Positions 1 to 9,406 of a DNA stretch of 35,103 bases are shown here, piece after piece (positions within the stretch are counted from its first letter, which is position 1; each line of letters opens with the position of its first letter). The notes under the pieces were generated by a model. It saw nothing but the letters and a program-made list of their open reading frames with translations. It was not told the DNA's origin and made no database searches. The DNA is from Burkholderiales bacterium (lineage in GTDB: Bacteria > Pseudomonadota > Gammaproteobacteria > Burkholderiales > SG8-39). The stretch covers positions 1 to 35,103 of the forward strand of contig JAHDYJ010000037.1 of NCBI GenBank assembly GCA_023383795.1, given 5' to 3'. Position numbers and translations under genes: made by a program.

Positions 1-1
1 C

Positions 2-1213
2 GTCGAGGCGCTGCAGGCCGAGGGCGGCGGCTGGTTCGGCAAGGGCATGTTCGAGACCGGCTACGTCCCCGAGATCTTCCATGCCGCCGCGGCCGCCAAC
101 TACGCGCCGATCGGCGAGGTCATCCCTTCAGAGTACGGCAAGCTCTCGCTCGCGGTGCGCCAGCCGATGGGCGTCGTGTCGGTGATCAGCCCGTGGAACT
201 TCCCGGTGCTGCTCACCGCGCGCGGACTCGCGTTCGCGCTGGCGGCCGGCAACACGATCGTCCTCAAGCCCTCCGAGGAGACGCCGTACTGCGGCGGGCT
301 CCTGTTCGCCGAGGTCTTCGCCGAGGCCGGGATCCCGGAAGGCGTGCTGAACGTCGTCACCTGCTCACGCGCCAACGTGCAGCCGGTCGGCGACGAGCTG
401 ATCGAGAACCCAAGGGTGAAGGGCGTCTCCTTCACCGGATCGACGCCGGTCGGGCGGCAGGTCGCCGCGCGGGCGGGCGCGCACCTGAAGAAGTGCTGCG
501 TGGAGCTCGGCGGCAAGGACGCGCTCATCGTGTGCGACGACGCCGACCTCGAGCGGGCGAGCGCCGCGGCCAACTTCGGGAGCTTCATGCACCAGGGACA
601 GATCTGCATGTCGGTCGAGAAGGTGCTGGTGCACGAGCGCGTCTTCGAGCCCTTCCTGCAGAAGTTCGTCGAGCGCGCGGCGCGGCTGAAGGTCGGCGAT
701 CCGACCAAGGACAAGGGGAACATCATCGGCCCGCTGATCAACGACCGGCAGGCGGCCAAGGTGAAGGAGCAGATCGACGACGCGGTCGCCAGGGGCGCGA
801 AGGTGGTGCTCGGCGGACGCGTGAACGGGCGGTTCGTCGAGCCCACCATCATGCTCGGCGTCACGCCGGACATGAAGCTCTACCAGGAGGAGACTTTCGG
901 GCCGGTGGTCCCGGTGATCCCGTTCCGCACCGACGAGGAGGCGATCGCGATCGCGAACGACACCGAGTACGGCCTCTCCTCCGGGGTGATGACCCGCGAC
1001 GAGAACCGTGGGCTCGCGATCGCGCAGCGCCTGGAGACCGGCATGTGCCACATCAACTGCTCGTCGGTCAACGACGAGCCGCACGCGCCGTTCGGCGGTG
1101 CCAAGGCCTCCGGCATGGGGCGGCACGGCGGGCGCTGGGCGACCGAGACGTTCACCGAGACGCGCTGGATCACGCTCGAGCGGGGCGGCCGCGGCTTCCC
1201 GCCGATGTTCTGA
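2..1213 (+). CDS. Aldehyde dehydrogenase, 5'-truncated by window edge
   Basis: NAD(P)-dependent oxidation of an aldehyde to the acid. The reading frame is open from base 2, and 403 residues are visible. The family is usually about 480 residues, so roughly 80 N-terminal residues lie outside the window; the ATG at 47 is internal. Family landmarks are present: SPWNFP, the nucleotide-binding FTGSTPVGR, the ELGGK glutamate (codon 503-505) and the catalytic cysteine in GQIC (codon 605-607). The sequence resembles the broad group containing benzaldehyde and vanillin dehydrogenases, which would suit the feruloyl-CoA locus 21 kb away, but the substrate cannot be read from the sequence. The SPFH gene follows after 59 bp on the same strand. 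Confidence 0.93.
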   Translation, partial: VEALQAEGGGWFGKGMFETGYVPEIFHAAAAANYAPIGEVIPSEYGKLSLAVRQPMGVVSVISPWNFPVLLTARGLAFALAAGNTIVLKPSEETPYCGGLLFAEVFAEAGIPEGVLNVVTCSRANVQPVGDELIENPRVKGVSFTGSTPVGRQVAARAGAHLKKCCVELGGKDALIVCDDADLERASAAANFGSFMHQGQICMSVEKVLVHERVFEPFLQKFVERAARLKVGDPTKDKGNIIGPLINDRQAAKVKEQIDDAVARGAKVVLGGRVNGRFVEPTIMLGVTPDMKLYQEETFGPVVPVIPFRTDEEAIAIANDTEYGLSSGVMTRDENRGLAIAQRLETGMCHINCSSVNDEPHAPFGGAKASGMGRHGGRWATETFTETRWITLERGGRGFPPMF

Positions 1214-1272
1214 GCGCGGGCGACCGCTCCAGCCGATTCCACCGTCGCGGACCAACCAACCGAGGAAGCGCT

Positions 1273-2787
1273 ATGACCAACATCGCCGCGTGGGCAGTCG
1301 TGATCGTCGTCATCCTGGCCGTCGTCGTGGCGTTGCTCGCGCGGTTCTACGAGCGCGCGACCCGCGAGACGAGCCTGGTGCGGACCGGCGTCGGCGGGCG
1401 CAAGGTCGTCATGGACGGCGGCACGATCGCGATCCCGTACTTCCACGAGGTCGCGCGCGTGAACATGCAGACGCTGCGCCTCGAGGTGCGGCGCGCCGGC
1501 GAGGCGGCGCTGATCACCAAGGATCTCCTGCGCGTGGACGTAGGCGTCGAGTTCTACGTGTCGGTCGTGCCGACCGTCGACGGCATCGCCCGCGCGGCCC
1601 AGACGCTCGGCGGCCGGACGTTCCACGCGGACAGGCTGCGCGAGCTGATCGAGGGGAAGCTCGTCGACGCGATGCGGGCCGTGGCGGCGCGCATGACGAT
1701 GGACGAGCTGCACGAGAACCGCGGCGCCTTCGTGGCGGAGATCGGCCGGGCCCTCGGCGAGTCGCTCGCGCGGAACGGCCTCGAGCTCGATTCGGTCTCG
1801 CTGACGGCGCTCGACCAGACGCCGTTCAAGGCGCTCGACGAGAACAACGCGTTCAACGCGGTCGGCATGCGCAGGCTCGCCGAGGTGATCGCGCGTTCGA
1901 AGAAGGAGCGGGCCGAGATCGACGCCGACGCCGAGGTCTTCGTGCGCCAGGCCGCGATGCAGGCGACCAAGCGCAAGCTCCAGATCGAGCTCGAGCAGCA
2001 GCAGGCCGAGATCGCCCAGGTCCAGAGCATCGAGACGCTCAAGGCGGCGCAGCTCGCCGAGGTGGTCAAGCGCAAGGCCGACAGCGAGCGCGAGGCGGCG
2101 CGCGCCCGCATCGAGATGGAGCAGGCGATCCGCGCCGCGGATATCGATCGCGAGCGCGCCCTCCGCGAGGCCGAGATCCAGGAGAGCAAGGCGCGCGCCG
2201 CCGCCGACGCGGCGCGGGCCGAGGCGGTCAAGGCGGCCGAGGCGGTGACCACCGCGAAGATGGTCGCCGAGGCGGAGCGGGAGCGCGAGATCGCGGTGCT
2301 CGCCGCGCGGCGGAAGGTCGAGGACGCGAGGGCGGAGGTCGATGCGGCGGAGGCGCGCGCCGCGGCGCGCAAGAAGGAGCTGCTCGCCGAGGCCGAGGGT
2401 CGGCGCGCGATCATCGATGCCGAGAACAAGCTCGAGGAGCGCGTCGTGGCGATGAAGATCGCCCTCGCGAAGCTCGAGACGCTGCCCAAGGTCGTCGCCG
2501 AGATGGTGAAACCGGCCGAGAAGATCGAGTCGATCCGCGTCCATCAGATCTCGGGGCTCGGCGCGGGCCAGCCCTACGGCGCGGCGGCCGGCAAGCCCGC
2601 CATCAACCAGGCGCTCGACTCGATCATGGACATGGCCGTCCAGCTGCCGGCGCTCAGGAAGCTCGGCGAGGAGCTCGGCATGAGCCTCGACGGCGGGCTC
2701 GCCGGCCTCACCGAGCGGACGCTGTCCGGCGCGCAGAAGGGCGCGGAAGCCGTGGCGGGAGCCGCGGGGGACGCGAAGAAGGGCTGA
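1273..2787 (+). CDS. SPFH/flotillin-like (YqiK-type) membrane-anchored coiled-coil protein
   Basis: 504 residues. One N-terminal membrane segment (about residues 5-24) is followed by an SPFH/Band-7 region (about 30-200). A long Ala/Glu/Arg-rich coiled coil follows (about 200-400), and the C-terminal tail is hydrophobic to glycine-rich. This order is that of flotillins and E. coli YqiK, which scaffold membrane microdomains. The ATG at 1273 is chosen because AGGAA sits just upstream and the membrane segment begins at once. In-frame codons further upstream read through the aldehyde dehydrogenase gene. No NfeD-type partner gene, common beside YqiK/flotillin genes, is seen next to it. It converges on the efflux permease gene with a 21 bp gap. 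The role here is unknown. Confidence 0.88.
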   Translation: MTNIAAWAVVIVVILAVVVALLARFYERATRETSLVRTGVGGRKVVMDGGTIAIPYFHEVARVNMQTLRLEVRRAGEAALITKDLLRVDVGVEFYVSVVPTVDGIARAAQTLGGRTFHADRLRELIEGKLVDAMRAVAARMTMDELHENRGAFVAEIGRALGESLARNGLELDSVSLTALDQTPFKALDENNAFNAVGMRRLAEVIARSKKERAEIDADAEVFVRQAAMQATKRKLQIELEQQQAEIAQVQSIETLKAAQLAEVVKRKADSEREAARARIEMEQAIRAADIDRERALREAEIQESKARAAADAARAEAVKAAEAVTTAKMVAEAEREREIAVLAARRKVEDARAEVDAAEARAAARKKELLAEAEGRRAIIDAENKLEERVVAMKIALAKLETLPKVVAEMVKPAEKIESIRVHQISGLGAGQPYGAAAGKPAINQALDSIMDMAVQLPALRKLGEELGMSLDGGLAGLTERTLSGAQKGAEAVAGAAGDAKKG

Positions 2788-2808
2788 CGGCGTTCGGCAG
2801 GCGGCGCG

Positions 2809-4020
2809 TTACTCGTGCCGCAGTGCGTCGATCGGGTTGAGCTGCGCGGCCTTGCGTGCCGGGAAGTAGCCGAAGACCACGCCTACCGCGCCAGAGAAGA
2901 GGAAGGCGACGAGCACGATCCACGGGTTGAACACGAACGGCACGTTGAGCGCCGCCGCGCCGGCGAGCGCGGTGCCGAGCCCGAGCACGATCCCGGCGAT
3001 GCCGCCGAAGAGCGACAGCGTCACCGCCTCCACGAGGAACTGCAGCAGGACCTCGCGCTCCATCGCTCCGATCGCGAGCCGGACGCCGATCTCGCGCGTG
3101 CGCTCGGTCACCGACACCAGCATGATGTTCATGATGCCGATGCCGCCGACGAGCAGGCTCACCGCTGCGACCGCGCCGAGCAACGCGGTCATGGTCTGGG
3201 TGGTGCCGCTCACCGCGCTCACGATCTGCTGCATGTCCATCACGTGGAAGTCGGCCTCCTCGCCGGGGACGAGGCGCCGCCGCTCGCGCAGCAGCCGCGC
3301 GATGTCGCTCTGCGCCTTGGACGTCGAGACGCCGTCGCGCACCGAAACCAGGATCGCGTCGACGTACTGGTTGCCGGCGATCCGGCGCTGGAACGCCCGC
3401 AGCGGAATGACGACGACGTCGTCCTGATCCATCCCGAAGGTCGCCTGTCCCTTGGCGGCGAGCAGGCCGACGACCTGGCACGCGAGCCCGCCGAGCCGGA
3501 TCGAGGCATCGAGCGGGTCCGAGGCGCCGAACAGCTTCTGCCGGACCGTGGCGCCGACGATGCAGGCCATGCTGCCGGCGCGCTCCTCGCCCTCGGTGAA
3601 CGGGCGCCCGGAGGCGAGCGGCCAGTCGCGCACCACGAAGTAGGCGTTGTCGGTGCCGATGACCGACGTCGACCAGTTGGCGTCGGCGTGGATCGCGAGC
3701 ATCACCCTGGAGGCCGTCGGCGCGACCGCGGCCAACCCCGAGATCTCGCGCGCGATCGCCTCGGCGTCGGACACCTCGAACGGCTCCGCGCTCTGGCGCG
3801 CGCCGCCCGGACCGCGCGGCTGCTGGCCGGGACGGACGTTGAGCAGGTTGCTGCCGAGGCTCTTGATCTGGTTCGACACGTGCACCGTCGCGCCGCCGCC
3901 GAGCGTGACCATCGTGATCACCGCTGCGACGCCGATCACGATCCCGAGGATGGTGAGCGAGGAGCGCAGGGCGTTGCGGCGGATCTCGCGCAGCGCCAGG
4001 GACACCGTCTCGCGGAACAC
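2809..4020 (-). CDS. MacB/FtsX-type ABC transporter permease
   Basis: 403 residues. An N-terminal membrane segment (about 20-40) is followed by a large periplasmic MacB_PCD-type region and three C-terminal membrane segments of the FtsX domain, ending in the typical KAAQLNPIDALRHE. In E. coli MacB the ATPase and permease are one chain of about 650 residues; here they are separate genes, as in many proteobacterial homologues. The GTG start at 4020 overlaps the ATPase stop (TAG, 4020-4022) by one base, implying translational coupling. The expected role is efflux or extrusion of a substrate together with the adaptor encoded upstream. No TolC-type outer-membrane gene is in the window. Substrate unknown. 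Confidence 0.92.
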   Translation of the reverse strand: MFRETVSLALREIRRNALRSSLTILGIVIGVAAVITMVTLGGGATVHVSNQIKSLGSNLLNVRPGQQPRGPGGARQSAEPFEVSDAEAIAREISGLAAVAPTASRVMLAIHADANWSTSVIGTDNAYFVVRDWPLASGRPFTEGEERAGSMACIVGATVRQKLFGASDPLDASIRLGGLACQVVGLLAAKGQATFGMDQDDVVVIPLRAFQRRIAGNQYVDAILVSVRDGVSTSKAQSDIARLLRERRRLVPGEEADFHVMDMQQIVSAVSGTTQTMTALLGAVAAVSLLVGGIGIMNIMLVSVTERTREIGVRLAIGAMEREVLLQFLVEAVTLSLFGGIAGIVLGLGTALAGAAALNVPFVFNPWIVLVAFLFSGAVGVVFGYFPARKAAQLNPIDALRHE

Positions 4021-4766
4021 TATCGGGCTCCCGGGCCGCCGTCGTCCGTCTCGACCAGCCCGTCCAGGAACCGCACGACGCGGCGTGCGTAGGCGGCCAT
4101 GTCGGCCTCGTGCGTCACCATGACGATCGTGATGCCGCGCGCGCGATTGAACTCGACCAGGAGATCCATGATCTCGCGGCTCTTCGCGGTGTCGAGGTTG
4201 CCGGTCGGCTCGTCGGCGAGGATCACGGTCGGCTCGCTGACGGTCGCGCGCGCGATCGCGACGCGTTGCTGTTGCCCGCCGGAGAGCTCCCCCGGCGTGT
4301 GGTGCGCCCACGGCTCCAGGCCGACGGTGGCGAGCGCCTGCATCGCCCGCGCGTGCCGGGCGCGCGCCGGCAGGCCGCGATAGACGAGCGGCAGCTCGAC
4401 GTTCTCCAGCGCGGAGGTGCGGTTGAGCAGGTTGTAGCCCTGGAACACGAAACCGAGGTAGTGGCGCCGCAGGAGCGCGCGCTGCTCCCGCGAGAGGCGG
4501 CCGACGTCCGTGCCCTCGAAGAGGTAGGTGCCGCTCGTGGGGAGGTCGAGGCAGCCGATGATGTTCATGCAGGTCGACTTGCCGGAGCCGCTCGGCCCCA
4601 TCACCGCGACAAACTCGCCTGCGGCGATCCGCAGCTCCACGCCGCGCAGCGCCTGCACCGCGGCCGCGCCGGCGCCGTAGGTCTTGGTGACGCCGCGCAG
4701 CTCGATGACCGGCGGCGCCGTCGCATCCGCGGCGGCGGCTTCGGGCTGCGCGATCGCCTCGGTCAT
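4020..4766 (-). CDS. MacB/LolD-type ABC transporter ATPase
   Basis: 248 residues. Walker [11 protein letters not shown]-loop (FQGYNLL), signature LSGGQQQR and Walker [10 protein letters not shown] followed by NLD are all present, as is the switch histidine in VTHE. It is a cytoplasmic ATPase powering the permease encoded next. The ATG at 4766 overlaps the adaptor's stop codon in an ATGA arrangement (4763-4766), so adaptor, ATPase and permease form one coupled operon. The N-terminal extension before the ABC fold (about 20 residues, Ala/Pro-rich) is slightly longer than usual. Confidence 0.95.
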   Translation of the reverse strand: MTEAIAQPEAAAADATAPPVIELRGVTKTYGAGAAAVQALRGVELRIAAGEFVAVMGPSGSGKSTCMNIIGCLDLPTSGTYLFEGTDVGRLSREQRALLRRHYLGFVFQGYNLLNRTSALENVELPLVYRGLPARARHARAMQALATVGLEPWAHHTPGELSGGQQQRVAIARATVSEPTVILADEPTGNLDTAKSREIMDLLVEFNRARGITIVMVTHEADMAAYARRVVRFLDGLVETDDGGPGAR

Positions 4767-6037
4767 TTTGCGGCCTGGAGCACGTCGGTGAGCACCTCGA
4801 GCTCCGGCCTCACCGCGCCGGAGACGATCTCGGTCATGCGGCCGTCGGTCGCGCCGACGGTCACCGGGACGGCGACCGGCTTGCCGTCCGCGAGCGTCCA
4901 TACGCGCTGGTGCCGCCGGTCGGTGCCCACCGTGCCGACGTCCGGCGTGCGGCGTGGCGGCATCGGCAGCAGCCGGCTCACGAAGCTGCGCTTCTCCGCG
5001 ATCACGGGGACGGGCGGCGTGAAGCGCAGCGCTGCATTCGGGACGAGCAGGACGCCGCGGCGCTGGCTCACCGTGATGCTCGCCGTCCCGGTCATCCCGG
5101 GCCGCAGCAGGAGCTCGACGTTGTCGACCGCGAGCACCGTCTCGTAGGTGACCACGCCGCTCACCGTCTTGGCGGCGTTGCGCACATCGGCGACCGTCGA
5201 GGGGAACTCCCTGCCCGGGTACGCGGCCACGGTGAAGGTCGCGGCCTGTCCCGGCTTGACCTCGCCGATGTCCGCCTCGTCGACATCGACGTGCAGTTCC
5301 ATCTTCGTGAGGTCCTCGGCGAGCGTGAACAGCACCGGCGCCTGCAGCGTCGCGGCGACCGTCTGCCCCGGCTCGACCTTGCGCACGAGCACGGTGCCGT
5401 CGATCGGCGAGCGGATGACCGACTTGGCGAGATTGGTGCGGTCGACCTCGAGCAGCGCTTGCGCCTGCTCGACCTGGCTGCGCGCGCTCTGCAAGGCGGC
5501 CACGGCACGGTCGGCCGCGGCCTGCGCGGCGATCAGGGCCTCCTCGGAGACGAACTTCTGGTCGAAGAGCTCCTTTGCGCGCCCGAGCTTGCGCTGCATC
5601 TCGTTCTCGTTGGCCTCGGCTTCCCGGACCCTGGCCCGGGCCGCGCGAAGCGCCGCCTCCGACTGCAGGATCTGCGCCTCGAGCTTGGTGGTATCGAGGC
5701 GGGCGAGCACCTGGCCGACCTTGACCCGGTCGTTGTAGTCGGCTTCGACGCGTTTGACGATGCCGGAAAGCTCGCTTCCCACATCGACCTGGTTGGTGGG
5801 CTGCAGCGTCCCGGTCGCGGTCACGGTGACGGTGAGGTCGCCGCTGGCGACCCTCGCGGTCTGATAGCGCACCTCGCCGTTGCCGCCGCGCAGGTACATC
5901 GCGGCGAGCACGACGACCATGGCAAGCACGACCGTCGCCGGCAGCCAGCGCCGGAGACGGCGGCGCCCGGCGCCGGGCGCGGCCAGGTCCAGCGTGCGCG
6001 CGCCGTCGGGGGTGGGGGGGTCGCGATACTCGTTCAC
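4763..6037 (-). CDS. MacA/HlyD-family periplasmic adaptor (membrane fusion) protein
   Basis: 424 residues. A cytoplasmic Pro/Arg-rich head is followed by one membrane segment (about 36-53). Then come a split lipoyl/barrel-sandwich region (GTLQPTNQVDVGSELSG and SPIDGTVLVRKVEPGQ) flanking an alpha-helical coiled coil, then a beta-barrel region with the RPGMTGTASI motif. This is the order of RND/MacA-type adaptors, which link an inner-membrane pump to an outer-membrane channel. The GTG at 6037 is the best start because the frame further upstream has no adaptor-like sequence; no strong Shine-Dalgarno is visible, so the exact start is uncertain. First gene of the operon with the ATPase and permease genes. 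Confidence 0.9.
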   Translation of the reverse strand: MNEYRDPPTPDGARTLDLAAPGAGRRRLRRWLPATVVLAMVVVLAAMYLRGGNGEVRYQTARVASGDLTVTVTATGTLQPTNQVDVGSELSGIVKRVEADYNDRVKVGQVLARLDTTKLEAQILQSEAALRAARARVREAEANENEMQRKLGRAKELFDQKFVSEEALIAAQAAADRAVAALQSARSQVEQAQALLEVDRTNLAKSVIRSPIDGTVLVRKVEPGQTVAATLQAPVLFTLAEDLTKMELHVDVDEADIGEVKPGQAATFTVAAYPGREFPSTVADVRNAAKTVSGVVTYETVLAVDNVELLLRPGMTGTASITVSQRRGVLLVPNAALRFTPPVPVIAEKRSFVSRLLPMPPRRTPDVGTVGTDRRHQRVWTLADGKPVAVPVTVGATDGRMTEIVSGAVRPELEVLTDVLQAAK

Positions 6038-6272
6038 GCTCTGGTGTCGGTCAGGCGGGCCTGCAGCGCTGCGCTCGCGCCGCGCTCCGCGAGCGGGCGA
6101 ACGGCGCTGCCCGGTGCGCACGCGGACCAACCTAATCCATGCCGGGGGAAACCGGTTGACCGAAATCAAGCGCGGCTCAGAAGGCCGGCGGCAAGCACGG
6201 TTCGAAGGCACGGTGCGCGCCGGGCCCGGAGCCACCGGTTACGCCGATCGCTCCTGCTGCGGCGTCGGCCGT

Positions 6273-8234
6273 CTACTTGAACAGGAGGCTGAGCTCCGGC
6301 ACCGCGACGAGCAGCGCCACCACCAGGAGCATGATGATCACGAAGGGGGTCGCGCCGGCGAAGATCTGGTTCAGGGTGATCCGGCTGTCGTCCAGGGTCG
6401 ACTTGACGACGTAGCACGAGATCCCGAACGGCGGCGTCAGCAGGCCGATCTCCACCGCGACCACGGCGACGACGCCGAACCAGACCAGGTCGCCGCCCAG
6501 GTGCTGCACGACCGGCAGCGCGAAGGGCAGCGTGATCACCATGATCGACACCGAGTCGAGGATCGTCCCGAGCAGGACGACCAGCAGGATGTAGAGGGCG
6601 AGGAAGCCGTGCAGCCCGAGATCGGCGCCGACCGCGAGCGCGCTCATCTGCTGGGGCAGATTCGACATCGCCAGCATCTGGCCGAAGATCCGCGCGCCGA
6701 GCAGCAGGAACAGGATCGACACGGTGACGTAGCCGGTCTCGACCATCGTCGCCCACAGGTTGCGCCAGGTGAGCTTGCGGCGCGCGATCGCGATCGCGAG
6801 CGCGCCGAACGCGCCGGCGGCGCCCGCCTCGGTCGGCGTGAACACGCCGCCGTAGATTCCGCCCAGCACCAGCGCGACGAGCAGCACGATGGGCGCGAGC
6901 TTGAGCGCCGCGCTCCGCGCGCTCTCGGTCGACGCCGCGTCCTCCCGCCCCCCCTCCGCGCCGCCGACGAAACTGGGCCAGAACGTCGCCAGCAGGACGA
7001 TCGCAAGGCCCATCGCCGCGGCGAGGATGAGGCCGGGCACGACGGCGGCGAGAAACAGGTGCCCGACCGACTCCTCGGCGAGGAACCCGTACACGATGAG
7101 CAGCAGGCTCGGCGGGATCAGCATGCCGAGCACCGACGAGCCGGCCACCACGCCGACCGCGAAGCGCGGCGTGTAGCCGTGGCGCAGCATCTCCGGCGTG
7201 GCGATCTTGGTGAAGACCGCGGCCGAGGCGATCGACGAGCCGGTGATCGACGCGAAGATCGCGTTCGCCACCACGGTGGCGATGCCCAGCCCGCCGCGGA
7301 TGCGGCGCAGCAGCCAGCGGGCGACGTCGAAGGTGTCGCGGCCGACGTCCGACACGCTGACGAGCAGCCCCATCAGCACGAAGAGCGGCACCACGCCGAA
7401 GAAGTAGCTGCGCAGGTACTCGGTCGAGCTGCGCGACAGCACCCGGATGCCGAGCTCCGGGTCGCCGCGGATCAGCCAGATGCCGGCGAAGCCGAGCACG
7501 ATCATCACCACGCCGATCGGCATGCCGGCGTAGATGAGCGCGAGCAGGCAGACGATCGTGAACAGCCCGACCTGGACGCCGGTGAGGCCGCCGGCGATCA
7601 CCAGCGCCGCCGCGAGCGCGAGCCCGGCGAAGACGGCGAGCACCGGCCAGCCGGGACGATGGCCGGGCTGCGGCCGGCGCAGCGCGGCGGCGATCCGCGC
7701 CGCGCAGTGGACGCACTGGATCGCGAACTCGATCGCGGTCGCCGCCGCGCCGACGACGATGGCGGCGAGAAACGGCCAGATGACGAAGGTAAAATCGCCC
7801 GGCGTGCCGGTGATCTCGCTGGTGCTCCAGGCCGACACGAGCTTGGGATACGTGCCCCAGGCGATCAGCGTGAAGACCGCGGCGCCGAGCAGGTTGAAGA
7901 TCCCGTCCACCGCGAACGCCCCGGCCGGCCGCGTCGACTCGAGCCGCAGGATCAGGAGATCGGCCCGGGTGAAGCGGCCGACGTGGAGCGTGTTCGCGAA
8001 CTGCAGGAACACCGCGGTGACGATCGAGTAGCCGACCATCTCCGCGGCGCCGCGGATCGGCGCGCTGAACACGTAGCGGCCGACGATGTCCGCGCAGACG
8101 AGGAACGTCAGGCAGAAGATCCAGAAGGTGCCGACGCTGTTCATGCCGAGCGTCAACGCGGCGAAGCCGCGCGCGACGCGTGCGCCGGCCCGCGCCGCCC
8201 GCCCCGCCGCCGGCGCGACGCTCGCGGTGCTCAT
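6273..8234 (-). CDS. Fused TRAP transporter permease (DctQ-DctM)
   Basis: 653 residues, strongly hydrophobic. The first ~170 residues carry about four membrane segments and resemble the small DctQ subunit. The rest (from about residue 195) is the large DctM subunit, with family-typical stretches such as GSSIASAAVFTKIATPEM and FTPTEAGAAGAFGA. Such fusions are a known TRAP variant. It imports organic acids by Na+/H+ symport using the receptor encoded immediately upstream (receptor stop at 8276, 41 bp gap). The ATG at 8234 lacks a clear Shine-Dalgarno. The reading direction places it last in the gene cluster starting with the EamA gene. Confidence 0.94.
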   Translation of the reverse strand: MSTASVAPAAGRAARAGARVARGFAALTLGMNSVGTFWIFCLTFLVCADIVGRYVFSAPIRGAAEMVGYSIVTAVFLQFANTLHVGRFTRADLLILRLESTRPAGAFAVDGIFNLLGAAVFTLIAWGTYPKLVSAWSTSEITGTPGDFTFVIWPFLAAIVVGAAATAIEFAIQCVHCAARIAAALRRPQPGHRPGWPVLAVFAGLALAAALVIAGGLTGVQVGLFTIVCLLALIYAGMPIGVVMIVLGFAGIWLIRGDPELGIRVLSRSSTEYLRSYFFGVVPLFVLMGLLVSVSDVGRDTFDVARWLLRRIRGGLGIATVVANAIFASITGSSIASAAVFTKIATPEMLRHGYTPRFAVGVVAGSSVLGMLIPPSLLLIVYGFLAEESVGHLFLAAVVPGLILAAAMGLAIVLLATFWPSFVGGAEGGREDAASTESARSAALKLAPIVLLVALVLGGIYGGVFTPTEAGAAGAFGALAIAIARRKLTWRNLWATMVETGYVTVSILFLLLGARIFGQMLAMSNLPQQMSALAVGADLGLHGFLALYILLVVLLGTILDSVSIMVITLPFALPVVQHLGGDLVWFGVVAVVAVEIGLLTPPFGISCYVVKSTLDDSRITLNQIFAGATPFVIIMLLVVALLVAVPELSLLFK

Positions 8235-8275
8235 CTAGGAAGCGGGGTCTGCGCGGACCCGGCCGGACACGCCGC

Positions 8276-9349
8276 TCAGAGACCCTTGTCCCAGTCGCGC
8301 AGCGGCTTGGCGCCGTTCTTGCGCGCCTCCTCCATGAAGACCTTCAGCACCTGGCGCCCGGGCTCGCCGTTGCGCTTGACCCACTCCCCGCCGATGTCGG
8401 GCAGGGCGTTCGCCCACTTCTGGCGCTCGGCCATCGGCATCTCGGAGATCTTGACGTTCGGCATCTTCGCGAGCGCGGCCCAGGCCCCGGCCTCGCGCTG
8501 CGCGATGAGGTCGTTGCACATGTCGGCGTACTCGCGCCCGAGGCCCTTGAAGAGCACCTTCATGTGCGGCGGCAGCTTCTCCCAGGTGTTCTTGTTCATC
8601 GCCAGCGCCCCCGCGAACACCGCGCCGAGATCGACCTTGGTGATGTAGGGCGCGACCTCGTGCAGCTTGAACGGGACCACCCCGGTGATGAGGATCACCG
8701 CGCCGTCGGCCACGCCGGTCTGCAGCATGTTGTAGAACACCGGCAGGCCGGCGTCGACGGCGATCGCCCCGGTGCCCTGCAGGCGGCTTGCGATCGCGCC
8801 GGGCGCGAGCAGCTTGCGGCCCTTGATGTCCTCGAACTTGGTCACCGGGAACTTGGTGACCAGGTGGTAGGTGTCGGCGGCCTCCGAGCCGAGGTACACC
8901 GTGTTGTGCTTGGTCCACTCGGCCGCGAACGTCGGCACCTCCTCGATCAGCCGGTCCTGGATCCTCGACATGATCCGGAAGTCGCCGGTCACGAACGGGA
9001 AGTAGTAGGCGACGTTCTGCAGCGGCTGCTTGGCCGGCTCCCACAGCGATCCGACCCAACCGATGTCGGCCAGGCCGTCGCCGACGCCCTCGAGCGTGTT
9101 GTTGAAGTCGTACAGCGCGCCGGCGTAGGCCTCGGTCCACACGATCCGGTCGGGAAGCCCCACCTGCCGCAGGATCTTGTTCGAGTCGGGGACGATCAGC
9201 GCCTTCAGCGGGATCGTCCACGGCAGCACCGGCGGGTGGCTCGAGCCAATGGTCATCTTGTAGTCGGTGGCGAGCGCCGGGGCCATCGTTGCGACCGCCA
9301 CTATCGCGGCGCAGGCGGCGTCGCGCAGCAAACGCGTTCTTCTGGACAT
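8276..9349 (-). CDS. TRAP transporter receptor, DctP family
   Basis: 357 residues. An N-terminal signal peptide ends near ALA/TDY (about residue 28), followed by a DctP-type periplasmic binding fold. It delivers a carboxylate to the DctQM fusion encoded downstream. The ATG at 9349 is preferred over an in-frame ATG at 9397 because AAGGAGGAGG lies a few bases upstream and the signal peptide begins there. The gene sits between the fused permease and a MetE-like methyltransferase gene, so the imported compound may be the methyl-bearing or aromatic substrate of the neighbouring enzymes (inference). Confidence 0.93.
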   Translation of the reverse strand: MSRRTRLLRDAACAAIVAVATMAPALATDYKMTIGSSHPPVLPWTIPLKALIVPDSNKILRQVGLPDRIVWTEAYAGALYDFNNTLEGVGDGLADIGWVGSLWEPAKQPLQNVAYYFPFVTGDFRIMSRIQDRLIEEVPTFAAEWTKHNTVYLGSEAADTYHLVTKFPVTKFEDIKGRKLLAPGAIASRLQGTGAIAVDAGLPVFYNMLQTGVADGAVILITGVVPFKLHEVAPYITKVDLGAVFAGALAMNKNTWEKLPPHMKVLFKGLGREYADMCNDLIAQREAGAWAALAKMPNVKISEMPMAERQKWANALPDIGGEWVKRNGEPGRQVLKVFMEEARKNGAKPLRDWDKGL

Positions 9350-9406
9350 GCGTGCCTCCTCCTTGGTGAACGAACTCATCGTGCTGGCGCCCCGCAACAG
9401 CGCCGC

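Noticed and set aside
5880..8648. Plus-strand open frame of 922 codons
   Set aside because: It lies antisense to the fused TRAP permease and adaptor genes, with no recognisable domain and a His/Arg/Asp-rich composition.
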